Part shown: positions 24,424-33,285 of the stretch, one piece after another
How the letters are laid out: every line of letters begins with the position of its first letter
Numbering within the stretch: position 1 is the stretch's first letter
From: Leadbetterella lacunae
GTDB lineage: Bacteria > Bacteroidota > Bacteroidia > Cytophagales > Spirosomataceae
NCBI RefSeq assembly: GCF_042649125.1
Contig: NZ_JBHRYQ010000001.1
Span: 3,968,001-4,032,000, forward strand
DNA length: 64,000 bases
Reading direction: 5' to 3'
Notes under the pieces: model-generated
Seen by the model: the letters and a program-made list of their open reading frames with translations, nothing else
Database searches by the model: none
Told to the model about the DNA's origin: nothing
Position numbers and translations under genes: made by a program

Positions 24424-25686
24424 ATGGAAACTTACGCTCATATATTATTAATAGCCTCGCCAATTTTTCTTTTGCTGGTTTTGGCTGAGAAATTTTACGG
24501 ATATCTAAAGTTTGGAGATGAATTTCACACCATGGATACCATCTCCAGTCTGAGTTCGGGCTATACCAATACGCTCAAAGACGTGTTGGGTTTGGGCATT
24601 ACTATTATTTCGTATAAATGGTTTTATGACCATATCGCGTATTTTCAAATAAAGTCATCGGTTTGGGTTTATATCATTGCTTTTGTTGCCCTAGATTTAT
24701 CGGGTTATTGGGTGCATAGGCTTTCGCATCAGATAAATTTCTTTTGGAACAAACACGCCATTCACCACAGTTCTGAGGAGTTTAATTTGGCTTGTGCTTT
24801 ACGTCAGAGCATATCTTCGTTTGTTAATGTTTTTACCTTTTTTCTAATTCCCGCTGCATTTTTTGGCGTACCGCCTGAAGTTATTGCATTGGTAGCACCT
24901 GTTCAGCTTTTTGCTCAGTTTTGGTACCATACGGTCTACATTGACAGAATGGGCTTTTTAGAAAAAATCATTGTTACGCCTTCACATCATAGGGTGCATC
25001 ATGCCATCAATCCCGAATATTTAGACAAAAACCACAGTCAGATATTCATTATTTGGGATAAATTATTTGGCACTTTTCAAGAAGAGCTACCCGACGTAAA
25101 ACCTGTTTACGGCATCACCCGACCTGCCAGCACTTGGAATCCGATAAAAATTAATTTTCAACACTTGGCTTTATTGATTCAAGACGCATGGCGAGCACCC
25201 AAGTGGCAAGACAAATTCACGATTTGGTTTAAACCTACAGGGTGGAGGCCAGAGGGTTTTGAAGAGAAATATCCCGTAGCCAAAGTTCAAGATCCTATGC
25301 GAATGGTAAAATACACCACTGTTTTTGACTTAAAAGGAAGAGTTTGGATATGGACACAATTTTTAATGACTTTGGGCTTTCTTTCGGCTTTGTTTTATTT
25401 CATCGGTGAGTTTAATCTTACTCAAATGCTCAGCTACGGATTATGGATTTTCTTGGTTGTGTATGCGTATACCGAGTTTATGGACCAAAACCCCAATTTC
25501 CTGATTTTTGAAATTATAAAAAATGCCGCCGGAATATTCATAGTAACCCAAACCACACTATGGGACCCTATACTAAAAAATGCCAACTGGCTAGCTGGCA
25601 TTTTTATTAGTTACTGTATAGTTTCTAGTCTTGTATCTGTTTATTTTCTAAAAGCTGAAAACTCATTTAAAACACAGAATGCCTAG
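24424..25686 (+). CDS. Sterol desaturase/fatty acid hydroxylase family membrane protein
   Basis: This 420-residue integral membrane protein has the eight-histidine diiron signature of the fatty acid hydroxylase superfamily: HRLSH, HAIHHSS and HRVHH, with other histidines in the loop between. The N-terminal half holds about four membrane segments and the histidine boxes; the C-terminal half has three more. The arrangement is close to alkylglycerol monooxygenase-type proteins. It would hydroxylate or desaturate a lipid at the cytoplasmic face of the inner membrane using oxygen. The real substrate is unknown. It is convergent with the MFS gene, 26 bp apart. Confidence 0.85.
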   Translation: METYAHILLIASPIFLLLVLAEKFYGYLKFGDEFHTMDTISSLSSGYTNTLKDVLGLGITIISYKWFYDHIAYFQIKSSVWVYIIAFVALDLSGYWVHRLSHQINFFWNKHAIHHSSEEFNLACALRQSISSFVNVFTFFLIPAAFFGVPPEVIALVAPVQLFAQFWYHTVYIDRMGFLEKIIVTPSHHRVHHAINPEYLDKNHSQIFIIWDKLFGTFQEELPDVKPVYGITRPASTWNPIKINFQHLALLIQDAWRAPKWQDKFTIWFKPTGWRPEGFEEKYPVAKVQDPMRMVKYTTVFDLKGRVWIWTQFLMTLGFLSALFYFIGEFNLTQMLSYGLWIFLVVYAYTEFMDQNPNFLIFEIIKNAAGIFIVTQTTLWDPILKNANWLAGIFISYCIVSSLVSVYFLKAENSFKTQNA

Positions 25687-25712
25687 GAAGCAAAATAGCT
25701 TTTAATTTGTCT

Positions 25713-26966
25713 CTACGCTTCCAAATAGTCTAGATCTTTATTGTGCGTTTCGCCGATGGTGTACGTCGAATAAAACCCGATGGCATAAATGATGATTCCG
25801 ACAATGCTTGCGGCTATTATTACGCCTTGGCCTGTAGTGAAATACGCAAAAAGGATGTTCATGCCAAAAACCGAACCTCTCACCATGTTCGGAATAGTGG
25901 TGGCTGCCGTAGCACGTAGGTTTGTGCCAAATTGCTCGGCACCTACGGTCACAAACATGGCCCAATAACCCGTCCAGAAGCCTAGCCAAGTACAAACTGC
26001 ATAAAGTGTTGTGGCGTTTTTCATTCCTCCATATAAATAATAGATAACACCCAAAAGTGACATGGCCATCATAATCATAATCGCTTTTTTGCGAGATTCC
26101 AGCCAATGACTAAAAAAGCCACTCAAGAGGTCTCCAGCTGAAATTCCGATATACGCCCACATAATGGCATTGCCGGGGTTTACTTTTTCGCTAAAGCCAA
26201 AATAGTCGCCAAATTGGTTACTGAAATAAACCAATATGCCGATACAAAACCAGGTAGGAAGGCCAATGCCGATACATTTCATGTATTTTACAAAACGGTC
26301 CCAGTCATTAAAGAAAGCGAAGAAGTTTCCCTTCGTTACATTTTTGTCGTTATGTACGGTCTTAAACATGCCCGACTCTATAACTCCAACGCGTAGCAAT
26401 AGCAAGGCTATGCCCATTCCGCCACCCACAAAGTAGGCGATGGTCCAGTCGCCCGATAGTTTCACGGTGTAGTTGGCTACCACCGCACCCAAAAGGCCAA
26501 CTCCAGCTACCAAAGATGTTCCTTTGGCTCTAAGGTTTGGAGGTAGCACTTCAGACACAAGCGTGATACCCGCACCGAGCTCACCCGCAAGGCCAATTCC
26601 TGCTAAAAAACGCAACCATTTGTAGGCTTCTACTTGATTCATAAAGTGGATTTGAGGCACAAAACCACAAAGGATATTGGCAATAGAATAAGTAATGATA
26701 GAGCCAAAAAGCACCGAAAGTCTGCCTTTCTTGTCTCCCAAAGTTCCCCACAAGATTCCGCCGAGTAGTAGGCCAATCATCTGTAGGTTTATAATGTCTT
26801 TTCCTACGGCGTCTACTTCGGTGGAGTTTAGGCCGAGGGCTTCTAAACTAGGAATACGCACAATGCCAAAAAGCTGTAGGTCATAAATGTCTACAAAATA
26901 ACCAAGAGCAGCCACAATAACGGGGAGGCTAATTAGTTTTTTAAGGTCAGAAATCGAATTTTCCAT
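25713..26966 (-). CDS. MFS transporter
   Basis: The 417-residue protein has twelve predicted membrane segments and the MFS loop motif GTLGDKKGRL between segments 2 and 3. The RFLAGIGLAGELGAGITLV block in segment 4 is typical of the metabolite:H+ symporter subgroup that carries organic acids and aromatic acids. The substrate cannot be read from sequence. It lies 28 bp downstream of upp in the same direction and could be co-transcribed, which would suggest a nucleobase or related metabolite, but that is speculation from position. Confidence 0.82.
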   Translation of the reverse strand: MENSISDLKKLISLPVIVAALGYFVDIYDLQLFGIVRIPSLEALGLNSTEVDAVGKDIINLQMIGLLLGGILWGTLGDKKGRLSVLFGSIITYSIANILCGFVPQIHFMNQVEAYKWLRFLAGIGLAGELGAGITLVSEVLPPNLRAKGTSLVAGVGLLGAVVANYTVKLSGDWTIAYFVGGGMGIALLLLRVGVIESGMFKTVHNDKNVTKGNFFAFFNDWDRFVKYMKCIGIGLPTWFCIGILVYFSNQFGDYFGFSEKVNPGNAIMWAYIGISAGDLLSGFFSHWLESRKKAIMIMMAMSLLGVIYYLYGGMKNATTLYAVCTWLGFWTGYWAMFVTVGAEQFGTNLRATAATTIPNMVRGSVFGMNILFAYFTTGQGVIIAASIVGIIIYAIGFYSTYTIGETHNKDLDYLEA

Positions 26967-26994
26967 TTAAAGGGTTTTGTCTATTAGGGTTTAT

Positions 26995-27639
26995 TTAATT
27001 TTTCTCTCCAAAAGCCAAGTCGCCGGCATCGCCAAGGCCAGGCACTATATACGATTTTGTGTTAAGTTCAGGGTCAATGTCACCTATCCAAAATCTACAT
27101 TCTGACATTCGGGCGGTTACATATCGTATGCCGCGTTGGCTTGCCACCACAGACACCACGTGTGTTTTGGCCGGAATGCCAAATCTCAACATGGCGTGGT
27201 AGGCTTTTTCTACCGACTTGCCCGTTGCCAGCATAGGGTCGCATATTATCAGTGTTTTGCCTTGTATGTCAGGGCTACTGATATAGTCCATTTCTATCTC
27301 GAAGTTTTCTTTAAGGTCATGAACCCCTCTGTAGGCTCCAATAAAGGCATTTTCGGAAGAATCAAAATAATTTAAAAAGCCTTGGTGTAAAGGAAGCCCA
27401 GCTCTGAGTATGGTCACTAAAACGGGAGCGTCTTTTATGACTTGGGTCTCTTTGGTGCCCAGTGAAGTGGTAATCTCAATGGTTTTGTAGCTTAGCGATT
27501 TTGATATTTCGTAGGCAAATATTTCTCCAATTCGCTCCAGATTTCGCCTGAATCTCATAGGGTCTTTTTGTATGTTTTTGTCTCTCAGTTCGGCTATAAA
27601 CTGATTGGCTATAGAATTGGATTTTGATAGTACAAACAT
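26995..27639 (-). CDS. upp: Uracil phosphoribosyltransferase
   Basis: Upp makes UMP from uracil and PRPP in pyrimidine salvage. ATG 27639 is chosen as start (214 residues); the longer frame would need a TTG 24 bp upstream that sits inside the likely promoter. The PRPP-binding loop is LIICDPMLATGKS, and the uracil-binding C-terminal region is SYIVPGLGDAGDLAFG. The protein also has the flexible ILRAGLPL segment. Length fits the family (about 208-215). The MFS gene follows. Confidence 0.93.
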   Translation of the reverse strand: MFVLSKSNSIANQFIAELRDKNIQKDPMRFRRNLERIGEIFAYEISKSLSYKTIEITTSLGTKETQVIKDAPVLVTILRAGLPLHQGFLNYFDSSENAFIGAYRGVHDLKENFEIEMDYISSPDIQGKTLIICDPMLATGKSVEKAYHAMLRFGIPAKTHVVSVVASQRGIRYVTARMSECRFWIGDIDPELNTKSYIVPGLGDAGDLAFGEKN

Positions 27640-27660
27640 GGCTAGCGTATTTTTTTGAAA

Positions 27661-27689
27661 CAAAAATACACTTTTTGGTCTTAACCCAA
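27661..27689 (-). promoter_or_regulatory. Promoter of upp
   Basis: Read on the minus strand: TTG (27689-27687), 18 bp, TATTTTTG (27668-27661). Both elements match the Bacteroidota consensus. The ATG at 27639 is about 21 bp beyond the -7 element, giving a short leader. Confidence 0.65.
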
Positions 27690-27755
27690 AGTTTGTTTTG
27701 GATAATCTCTAAAATTAAACCTGAAATGTATGTCTTTGAGTAAAAAAAGCAAATA

Positions 27756-27787
27756 AAAAACCTCCAAGCGTGAGCAAGGAGGTTTTT
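27756..27787 (-). terminator. Rho-independent terminator after rpsJ
   Basis: A 10-bp stem (AAAAACCTCC with GGAGGTTTTT) with a loop holding a small GC pair region lies 21 bp past the rpsJ stop codon. The T-run is present on both strands. Confidence 0.82.
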
Positions 27788-27808
27788 CGAAATGTCTTTA
27801 GCTAAAAA

Positions 27809-28114
27809 CTACACTTTGATTTCAACATCAACACCTGCAGGTAATTCTAATTTCATTAGGGCATCAACCGTTTTAGGACTTGCAGAGAAGATATCGATCA
27901 ATCTCTTGTACGTACATAATTGGAACTGCTCTCTTGATTTCTTAGATACGTGAGGAGAACGTAGTACCGTGAATTTCTCTACGCGAGTAGGTAATGGAAT
28001 TGGACCACTAACTGAAGCACCTGTAGATTTTACAGCCTTCACGATTTTTTCTGCTGAGTTGTCAACCAACATGTGGTCAAACGACTTCAGTTTAATTCTG
28101 ATTTTTTGTGACAT
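27809..28114 (-). CDS. rpsJ: 30S ribosomal protein S10
   Basis: The 101-residue protein is a full S10: IRIKLKSFDHMLVDNSAEKI, GASVSGPIPLPTRVEKFTVL, SPHVSKKSREQF and a C-terminal LPAGVDVEIKV. It is part of the 30S head and also serves as the NusE antitermination factor. Normally it starts the S10 operon or follows fusA in the str operon. Here it is alone, with a terminator after it, upp 170 bp beyond, and an unrelated gene (ispE) divergent from it. Confidence 0.97.
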   Translation of the reverse strand: MSQKIRIKLKSFDHMLVDNSAEKIVKAVKSTGASVSGPIPLPTRVEKFTVLRSPHVSKKSREQFQLCTYKRLIDIFSASPKTVDALMKLELPAGVDVEIKV

Positions 28115-28459
28115 TTGGTTCTGATTTTTTAAATGAAAAATTCAGAAATGTGAAAGAACCATTCACTCCACACTCCTATTTTGGGTTGCAAAAGTAATTC
28201 AATTTTCAATTATAAAAAAGTATTAGGTGTATATTTTTAGATAAAAGCTTTAAAGTCAAGGATTAAGTAGTATTTTTCTGTTTATTCAATATTTAAGTTT
28301 TTATAAATAATTACTTCTTTTTATTACTTTTAATTGCGTTCAGTCGGATCTAGCTGTTAAAATGATTCATTTTTTTTCGGTCACAAGTAATTCTAATTCC
28401 TGTATTTTTTTGGTAATCAATTCTCCTTTTCTCAATTTTGAAAAAATAATCAATCCTTA
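28115..28459. other. Intergenic region between rpsJ and ispE
   Basis: This 345-bp AT-rich region separates two divergent genes. It must hold the rpsJ promoter and leader (see the -7 element at 28189-28196) and an ispE promoter that I cannot place. The part from about 28230 to 28420 shows no open frame, RNA gene or repeat that I can recognise. Confidence 0.5.
28189..28196 (-). promoter_or_regulatory. Possible -7 element of rpsJ
   Basis: On the minus strand the sequence is TACTTTTG, matching TAnnTTTG, 75 bp upstream of the ATG. TTG triplets upstream are too close (11 bp or less), so the -33 is uncertain. Confidence 0.42.
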
Positions 28460-29278
28460 ATGGTCTCTTTCCCAAACGCAAAAGTTAATTTAGGTCTCAA
28501 TATCACCGAAAAACGTTCGGATGGATACCATAATATAGAGTCGGTTTTTTATCCGATTGCTTGGGCAGACATGCTGGAGGTAGTAAAGTCAGAAGAACAG
28601 CATTTTCAGACCACAGGCTTGCCAATCCCTGGGGATGCGGCAAATAACTTAATAATTAAAGCATTTGATTTGTTAAAAAATGAAGGTTTGATGCCCGACG
28701 CCCATGTGAATATCCACCTACATAAAATCTTGCCCATGGGGGCGGGTATAGGCGGAGGTTCGGCAGACGGAGCCTTTATGCTAAAGTTATTAAATGAGGT
28801 GTTTGAACTGAATCTCTCCATAACGCAACTGCAAGGCTATGCCTCACAGCTAGGGAGCGATTGCTCTTTTTTTATAGAAAACAAGCCCATGTATTGTTTC
28901 GGTAGGGGAAATGAATTTGAAACCGTAAATTTAGATCTAAGCAAAAAGACTTGGGTTTTGGTAAATCCTCAAATCCACATATCTACGGCCGAAGCCTACG
29001 CGAGCATAAAACCTCAAAAGCCCGAAGTTTCGATAAAAGAAATAATAGCACAGCCCATAAACACTTGGAAAGATACTTTAGTAAATGACTTCGAAATTGG
29101 CCTAAAAGACAAATACCCCAAAATCCTCGAAATAAAAGACAAACTCTATGGCCTAGGAGCAATCTACGCCTCAATGACAGGCAGCGGCTCCACAGTCTTC
29201 GGTATTTTTGATAAAGAATTAGAAGGCCTTTCCGAAATGTTCTCAGGATGCATCTGCTGGCAGGGGAAGGGCATATGA
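28460..29278 (+). CDS. ispE: 4-diphosphocytidyl-2-C-methyl-D-erythritol kinase
   Basis: IspE phosphorylates CDP-methylerythritol with ATP in the non-mevalonate isoprenoid pathway. The 272-residue protein shows the GHMP kinase motifs in order. They are AKVNLGLNITEKRSDGYHN at the N-terminus, the ATP loop PMGAGIGGGSADGA, LGSDCSFFI with the catalytic aspartate, and MTGSGSTVFGIF near the C-terminus. Length fits the family (about 270-285). It stands alone, divergent from rpsJ, and 290 bp of AT-rich sequence separates it from atpA. Confidence 0.93.
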   Translation: MVSFPNAKVNLGLNITEKRSDGYHNIESVFYPIAWADMLEVVKSEEQHFQTTGLPIPGDAANNLIIKAFDLLKNEGLMPDAHVNIHLHKILPMGAGIGGGSADGAFMLKLLNEVFELNLSITQLQGYASQLGSDCSFFIENKPMYCFGRGNEFETVNLDLSKKTWVLVNPQIHISTAEAYASIKPQKPEVSIKEIIAQPINTWKDTLVNDFEIGLKDKYPKILEIKDKLYGLGAIYASMTGSGSTVFGIFDKELEGLSEMFSGCICWQGKGI

Positions 29279-29568
29279 ATATTCTAAAGAATTTAATTTA
29301 CCTTTAATAGATTTTTAATCTTCAAATTAAGATTTTGAGAAGAAAGTCGGTGTTTCTTTCATCTTTTTTTAATCTCAATATTGAAAATTGGGCATTTCTA
29401 AAAAACACACATTCTAAAAATAATGCAAGGTTTAGATACATTTTTTTAGATATTTATCGGAATTATGAAATTTTTTTACTTATTTCGCACCCGAAATCTC
29501 TACCTAATCAGTTCTAAATGTATCAGATTGGGCTTTTTTAATTGTTTATAAATTAATTATCATATAGC

Positions 29569-31146
29569 ATGGCATCAGTTAGACCAGACGAAGTTTCGGC
29601 AATTTTGCGTGAGCAATTGGCGGGTGCAAAAACCGAAGCGGAATTAGAAGAAGTGGGTACGGTACTCCAAGTAGGTGACGGGGTAGCTCGTATTTACGGA
29701 TTATCAAAAGTACAACAAGGAGAATTGATCGTTTTCGAAAACGGTCTAAAAGGTTTAGCTCTTAACCTTGAAGAAGACAATGTAGGTGCGGTATTGTTAG
29801 GTGATGCTTCTGGAATCAAAGAAGGATCTGTAGCAAAACGTACAGGAGAAATTGCTTCTGTAAAAGTAGGAGAAGGTATCATAGGACGTGTAGTTAATAC
29901 ACTTGCTGAGCCAATTGATGGCAATGGCCCTATCCAAGGTGAGACTTTTGAGATGCCAGTAGAAAGAAAAGCTCCCGGTGTAATCTACCGTCAGCCAGTT
30001 ACTGAGCCTCTTCAAACAGGTATCAAGGCCATCGATGCCATGATTCCAATTGGTAGAGGTCAAAGAGAGCTTGTGATTGGTGACCGTCAAACTGGTAAAA
30101 CTGCCGTTTGTATTGACACCATCATCAACCAAAAAGAATTTTTTGATAAAGGGGAGCCTGTATATTGTATATATGTAGCTTGTGGTCAAAAAGCCTCTAC
30201 TGTGAAAGCGGTAGAACAAACTTTGAGACGTTACGGAGCTATGGACTATACGGTAATCGTAGCAGCTAATGCTTCTGATCCATCGCCGATGCAGTTCTTT
30301 GCTCCGTTTACGGGTGCAGCCATCGGAGAGTATTTCAGAGATACAGGTCGTCCTGCATTGGTAATATATGATGACCTTTCTAAGCAAGCAGTTGCTTACC
30401 GTGAGGTTTCTCTTTTACTACGTCGTCCTCCAGGTCGTGAGGCTTATCCAGGAGACGTATTCTATCTTCACTCGAGATTGTTGGAGCGTGCCGCTAAGAT
30501 TAACCAATCTGATGCAATCGCACAAGACATGAACGACCTACCTCCTTCATTGAAAGGAAAGGTAAAAGGTGGTGGATCGCTTACAGCCCTTCCAATCATC
30601 GAAACTCAAGCAGGTGACGTTTCGGCATATATCCCAACTAACGTAATCTCGATTACTGACGGACAGATATTCCTTGAGTCTAACTTGTTTAACGCAGGTA
30701 TTCGTCCAGCTATTAACGTAGGTATCTCGGTATCACGTGTGGGAGGTAATGCTCAGATCAAGTCAATGAAAAAAGTGGCAGGTACACTTAAACTTGACCA
30801 AGCTCAATTCCGTGAATTGGAGGCTTTCTCTAAGTTCGGTTCTGACCTTGATGCAGCTACTAAACTTGTAATTGATCGTGGTCGTAGAAACCAGGAGATA
30901 TTGAAGCAAGGACAGTATCAGCCACAGTCAGTAGGTGACCAAGTAGCGATTATTTTCGGATCTATCAACGGTATCATGGACTTAGTTCCTGTAGCTCGTG
31001 TGAAAGAATACGAAAACGAATTCCTTACAGTATTGAAATCTACTAAGCCTGAGATTCTTGCTAACCTTACAAAAGGAAAATTAGAAAAAGAAGATTCAGA
31101 GTATATCGTGAAGTTCGGAAAGGAACTTTCTCAGAAGTACGCATAA
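29569..31146 (+). CDS. atpA: F1Fo ATP synthase subunit alpha
   Basis: The 525-residue alpha subunit of the F1 ATPase has the Walker A site GDRQTGKTAV, the VIYDDLSKQAVAYR block, and VGISVSRVGGNAQ with the arginine finger. It is part of the catalytic hexamer on the cytoplasmic side of the inner membrane. Codon use is that of a highly expressed gene, with many CGT and GGT codons. It is followed by atpG 74 bp later. The usual upstream gene atpH (delta) is not present; the 290 bp before it hold no gene, only AT-rich DNA that should carry its promoter. Confidence 0.97.
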   Translation: MASVRPDEVSAILREQLAGAKTEAELEEVGTVLQVGDGVARIYGLSKVQQGELIVFENGLKGLALNLEEDNVGAVLLGDASGIKEGSVAKRTGEIASVKVGEGIIGRVVNTLAEPIDGNGPIQGETFEMPVERKAPGVIYRQPVTEPLQTGIKAIDAMIPIGRGQRELVIGDRQTGKTAVCIDTIINQKEFFDKGEPVYCIYVACGQKASTVKAVEQTLRRYGAMDYTVIVAANASDPSPMQFFAPFTGAAIGEYFRDTGRPALVIYDDLSKQAVAYREVSLLLRRPPGREAYPGDVFYLHSRLLERAAKINQSDAIAQDMNDLPPSLKGKVKGGGSLTALPIIETQAGDVSAYIPTNVISITDGQIFLESNLFNAGIRPAINVGISVSRVGGNAQIKSMKKVAGTLKLDQAQFRELEAFSKFGSDLDAATKLVIDRGRRNQEILKQGQYQPQSVGDQVAIIFGSINGIMDLVPVARVKEYENEFLTVLKSTKPEILANLTKGKLEKEDSEYIVKFGKELSQKYA

Positions 31147-31220
31147 GAATTTAATGTTGAAATACGGAGAAAGGTGAGTTCGCTCATCTTTCTTCCATCA
31201 TCAAAAAAGACAATAAAGAA

Positions 31221-32105
31221 ATGGCTTCATTAAAAGAAGTAAGAAACAGAATAGTATCGGTAAACTCTACCATGCAAATCACCAAGGCCATGAAAATGGT
31301 TTCGGCGGCGAAGCTTAGGAGAGCTCAAGACCGTATCATTCAAATGAGACCATATGCCAATAAGCTCAATGAACTTATTGCTCAGGTATCTGAAGGTACT
31401 GAAGTAGGTGCCGCAAGCCCTTACACTCAAGTTAGAGAAGTAAGCAATGTTTTGGTTATCGTGGTAACTTCTGACAGAGGTCTTTGTGGAGCTTTTAATT
31501 CAAATGTTATCAAAGCCACTGCTGCTTACATTAGCGAGCATTATCCTGCTCAAGATGCTAAAGGCAATGTAACCATTTTCCCTTTGGGTAAAAAAGGTGA
31601 CGAGGCTTTTGTAAGAAGAGGATATAAAGTAGACAAATCTTTCAGTGATATATTCCAAAGATTGAGTTTTGATACGGCAAGAGAAGCTGCTGAGCAAGTA
31701 ATGGCTGCTTTTGCTAATGGTGTTTACGACGAAGTTGTATTAGCGTATAACGAATTCAAAAACGTAGCCACTCAAATTATCAAAACTGAAAAACTTCTTC
31801 CTTTAGTAAACGAGGTTTCTAACCAGACTTCTACCACCAAAGCTGACTATATTTTCGAGCCTTCTGAAGAAGAAATTATTTTGGAGTTAATACCAAAATC
31901 TATCAAAATGCAAGTATACAAAGCTGTTTTAGACTCTAATGCTTCAGAGCATGGAGCACGTATGACAGCAATGGACAAAGCAACCGAAAACGGTGGCGAC
32001 TTGCTAAAAGCACTTAAAATTGAATACAACAGATCGCGTCAGGCGGCTATTACTACCGAGATCCTTGAGATTGTTGGTGGTGCAGAAGCCTTGAAAAATT
32101 CATAA
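31221..32105 (+). CDS. atpG: F1Fo ATP synthase subunit gamma
   Basis: The 294-residue gamma subunit forms the rotating central stalk. The N-terminal coiled coil (ASLKEVRNRI, STMQITKAMKMVSAAKLRRA) and the C-terminal helix (ASEHGARMTAMDKATENGGD, YNRSRQAAITTEILEIVGGA) that pair up in the stalk are both clear. The central SDRGLCGAFN segment is also typical. It is co-directional with atpA and ends in a strong terminator, so atpD and atpC must lie elsewhere. Confidence 0.96.
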   Translation: MASLKEVRNRIVSVNSTMQITKAMKMVSAAKLRRAQDRIIQMRPYANKLNELIAQVSEGTEVGAASPYTQVREVSNVLVIVVTSDRGLCGAFNSNVIKATAAYISEHYPAQDAKGNVTIFPLGKKGDEAFVRRGYKVDKSFSDIFQRLSFDTAREAAEQVMAAFANGVYDEVVLAYNEFKNVATQIIKTEKLLPLVNEVSNQTSTTKADYIFEPSEEEIILELIPKSIKMQVYKAVLDSNASEHGARMTAMDKATENGGDLLKALKIEYNRSRQAAITTEILEIVGGAEALKNS

Positions 32106-32124
32106 CATAATTGTTCAAAATTAG

Positions 32125-32160
32125 AAAAATGACGCTTTACTTTGTGAGGCGTCATTTTTA
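32125..32160 (+). terminator. Rho-independent terminator after atpG
   Basis: A perfect 11-bp stem (AAAAATGACGC with GCGTCATTTTT, 13-base loop) ends in the T-run of its own 3' arm. Confidence 0.85.
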
Positions 32161-32236
32161 TTTATTGACAAGTCCAAACTCATAAAACTATTTGTCTCAA
32201 AATAGCGTAATACTAATATCAAAAAAAAACAGTCAC

Positions 32237-33220
32237 ATGCAGATTTTACAAAGAAGACCAAGAAGAAATAGACTAAATGCAGGCATCAGGGCAATGGTGC
32301 AAGAAACTAGCCTTCAAATTGCAGATTTTATATTCCCGATGTTTGTGATGGAAGGCCAAGGCATAAAGTCAGAGATAAAGTCTATGCCTGGTATTTTTAG
32401 ATATAGTTTAGATACGCTTTTGATTGAACTCAAAGAGGTGCAAAGTCTTGGAATTAAGTCTATCTGTTTGTTTCCAAACTACCCTGAGTCTAAAAAAGAC
32501 AAATATGGCTCTGAGAGTCTATTGCCCGAAACGCTTTATTTGAGAGCTCTGTCGGAGGTGAAGTCTAAGTTTCCTGATTTGGTCATAATGACCGACGTAG
32601 CTTTAGATCCATACAGTTCTGATGGGCACGACGGCGTGGTAGAAAACGGTAAAATAATAAACGACGAAACAGTCGAAATTTTGACCAATATGTCAATAGC
32701 TCAAGCCAAGGCAGGTGCAGACATAATAGGGCCCTCAGACATGATGGATGGCCGCGTGGGTGCTATCCGTAAGGGATTAGACCGTGCAGGTTTTACAGAT
32801 GTGAGCATAATGGCTTACACTGCTAAATATGCGAGTGCCTTTTATGGTCCTTTTCGTGATGCTTTAGATTCCGCTCCAAAGTTTGGCGATAAGAAAACTT
32901 ACCAAATGAATCCTGCAAATATAAAAGAGGCTCTTTTAGAAGCACAGTTAGATTTCGAAGAGGGTGCCGATATCATGATGGTGAAACCCGCGTTTAGTTA
33001 TTTAGATGTCATTAAAGCGTTAAAAGACAACTTCAATATTCCTATTTCAGCCTATAACGTTTCGGGTGAATATGCAATGATAAAAGCCGCAAGCCAAAAC
33101 GGTTGGATAGATGGCGACAAAGCCATGATGGAGATGCTCCTAAGCATGAAACGTGCCGGTGCTGATATCATCCTTAGTTATTTTGCTAAAGAGGTGGCGG
33201 TTATTTTAAATGAGGGGTAA
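32237..33220 (+). CDS. hemB: Delta-aminolevulinic acid dehydratase (porphobilinogen synthase)
   Basis: HemB condenses two 5-aminolevulinate molecules to porphobilinogen in haem synthesis. I start it at ATG 32237 (327 residues), since the 15-codon extension would need a TTG and adds no conserved sequence. Signatures are FPMFVMEGQGIKSEIKSMPG, the metal region MTDVALDPYSSDGHDG, SDMMDGRVGAIR, the first Schiff-base lysine in YTAKYASAFYGPFR, and the second in DIMMVKPAFSYLD. The metal region has DPYSSDGHDG in place of the cysteine-rich zinc site, so this is the magnesium-type rather than the zinc-type enzyme. It is convergent with the MoxR gene. Confidence 0.94.
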   Translation: MQILQRRPRRNRLNAGIRAMVQETSLQIADFIFPMFVMEGQGIKSEIKSMPGIFRYSLDTLLIELKEVQSLGIKSICLFPNYPESKKDKYGSESLLPETLYLRALSEVKSKFPDLVIMTDVALDPYSSDGHDGVVENGKIINDETVEILTNMSIAQAKAGADIIGPSDMMDGRVGAIRKGLDRAGFTDVSIMAYTAKYASAFYGPFRDALDSAPKFGDKKTYQMNPANIKEALLEAQLDFEEGADIMMVKPAFSYLDVIKALKDNFNIPISAYNVSGEYAMIKAASQNGWIDGDKAMMEMLLSMKRAGADIILSYFAKEVAVILNEG

Positions 33221-33285
33221 AGAGTAGTTAGTTTTGAGTTTCTAGTATTGAATTGCTTTTATAGTTTGTTACTTTTTATATACTA

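Noticed and set aside
25738..26106. 122-codon frame, histidine- and arginine-rich, within the MFS gene
   Set aside because: It is in another frame of the same strand as the transporter gene, and its odd composition comes from the codon pattern of the real gene.
29797..30387. 196-codon frame antisense to atpA
   Set aside because: The strong codon bias of atpA leaves the opposite strand open by chance.
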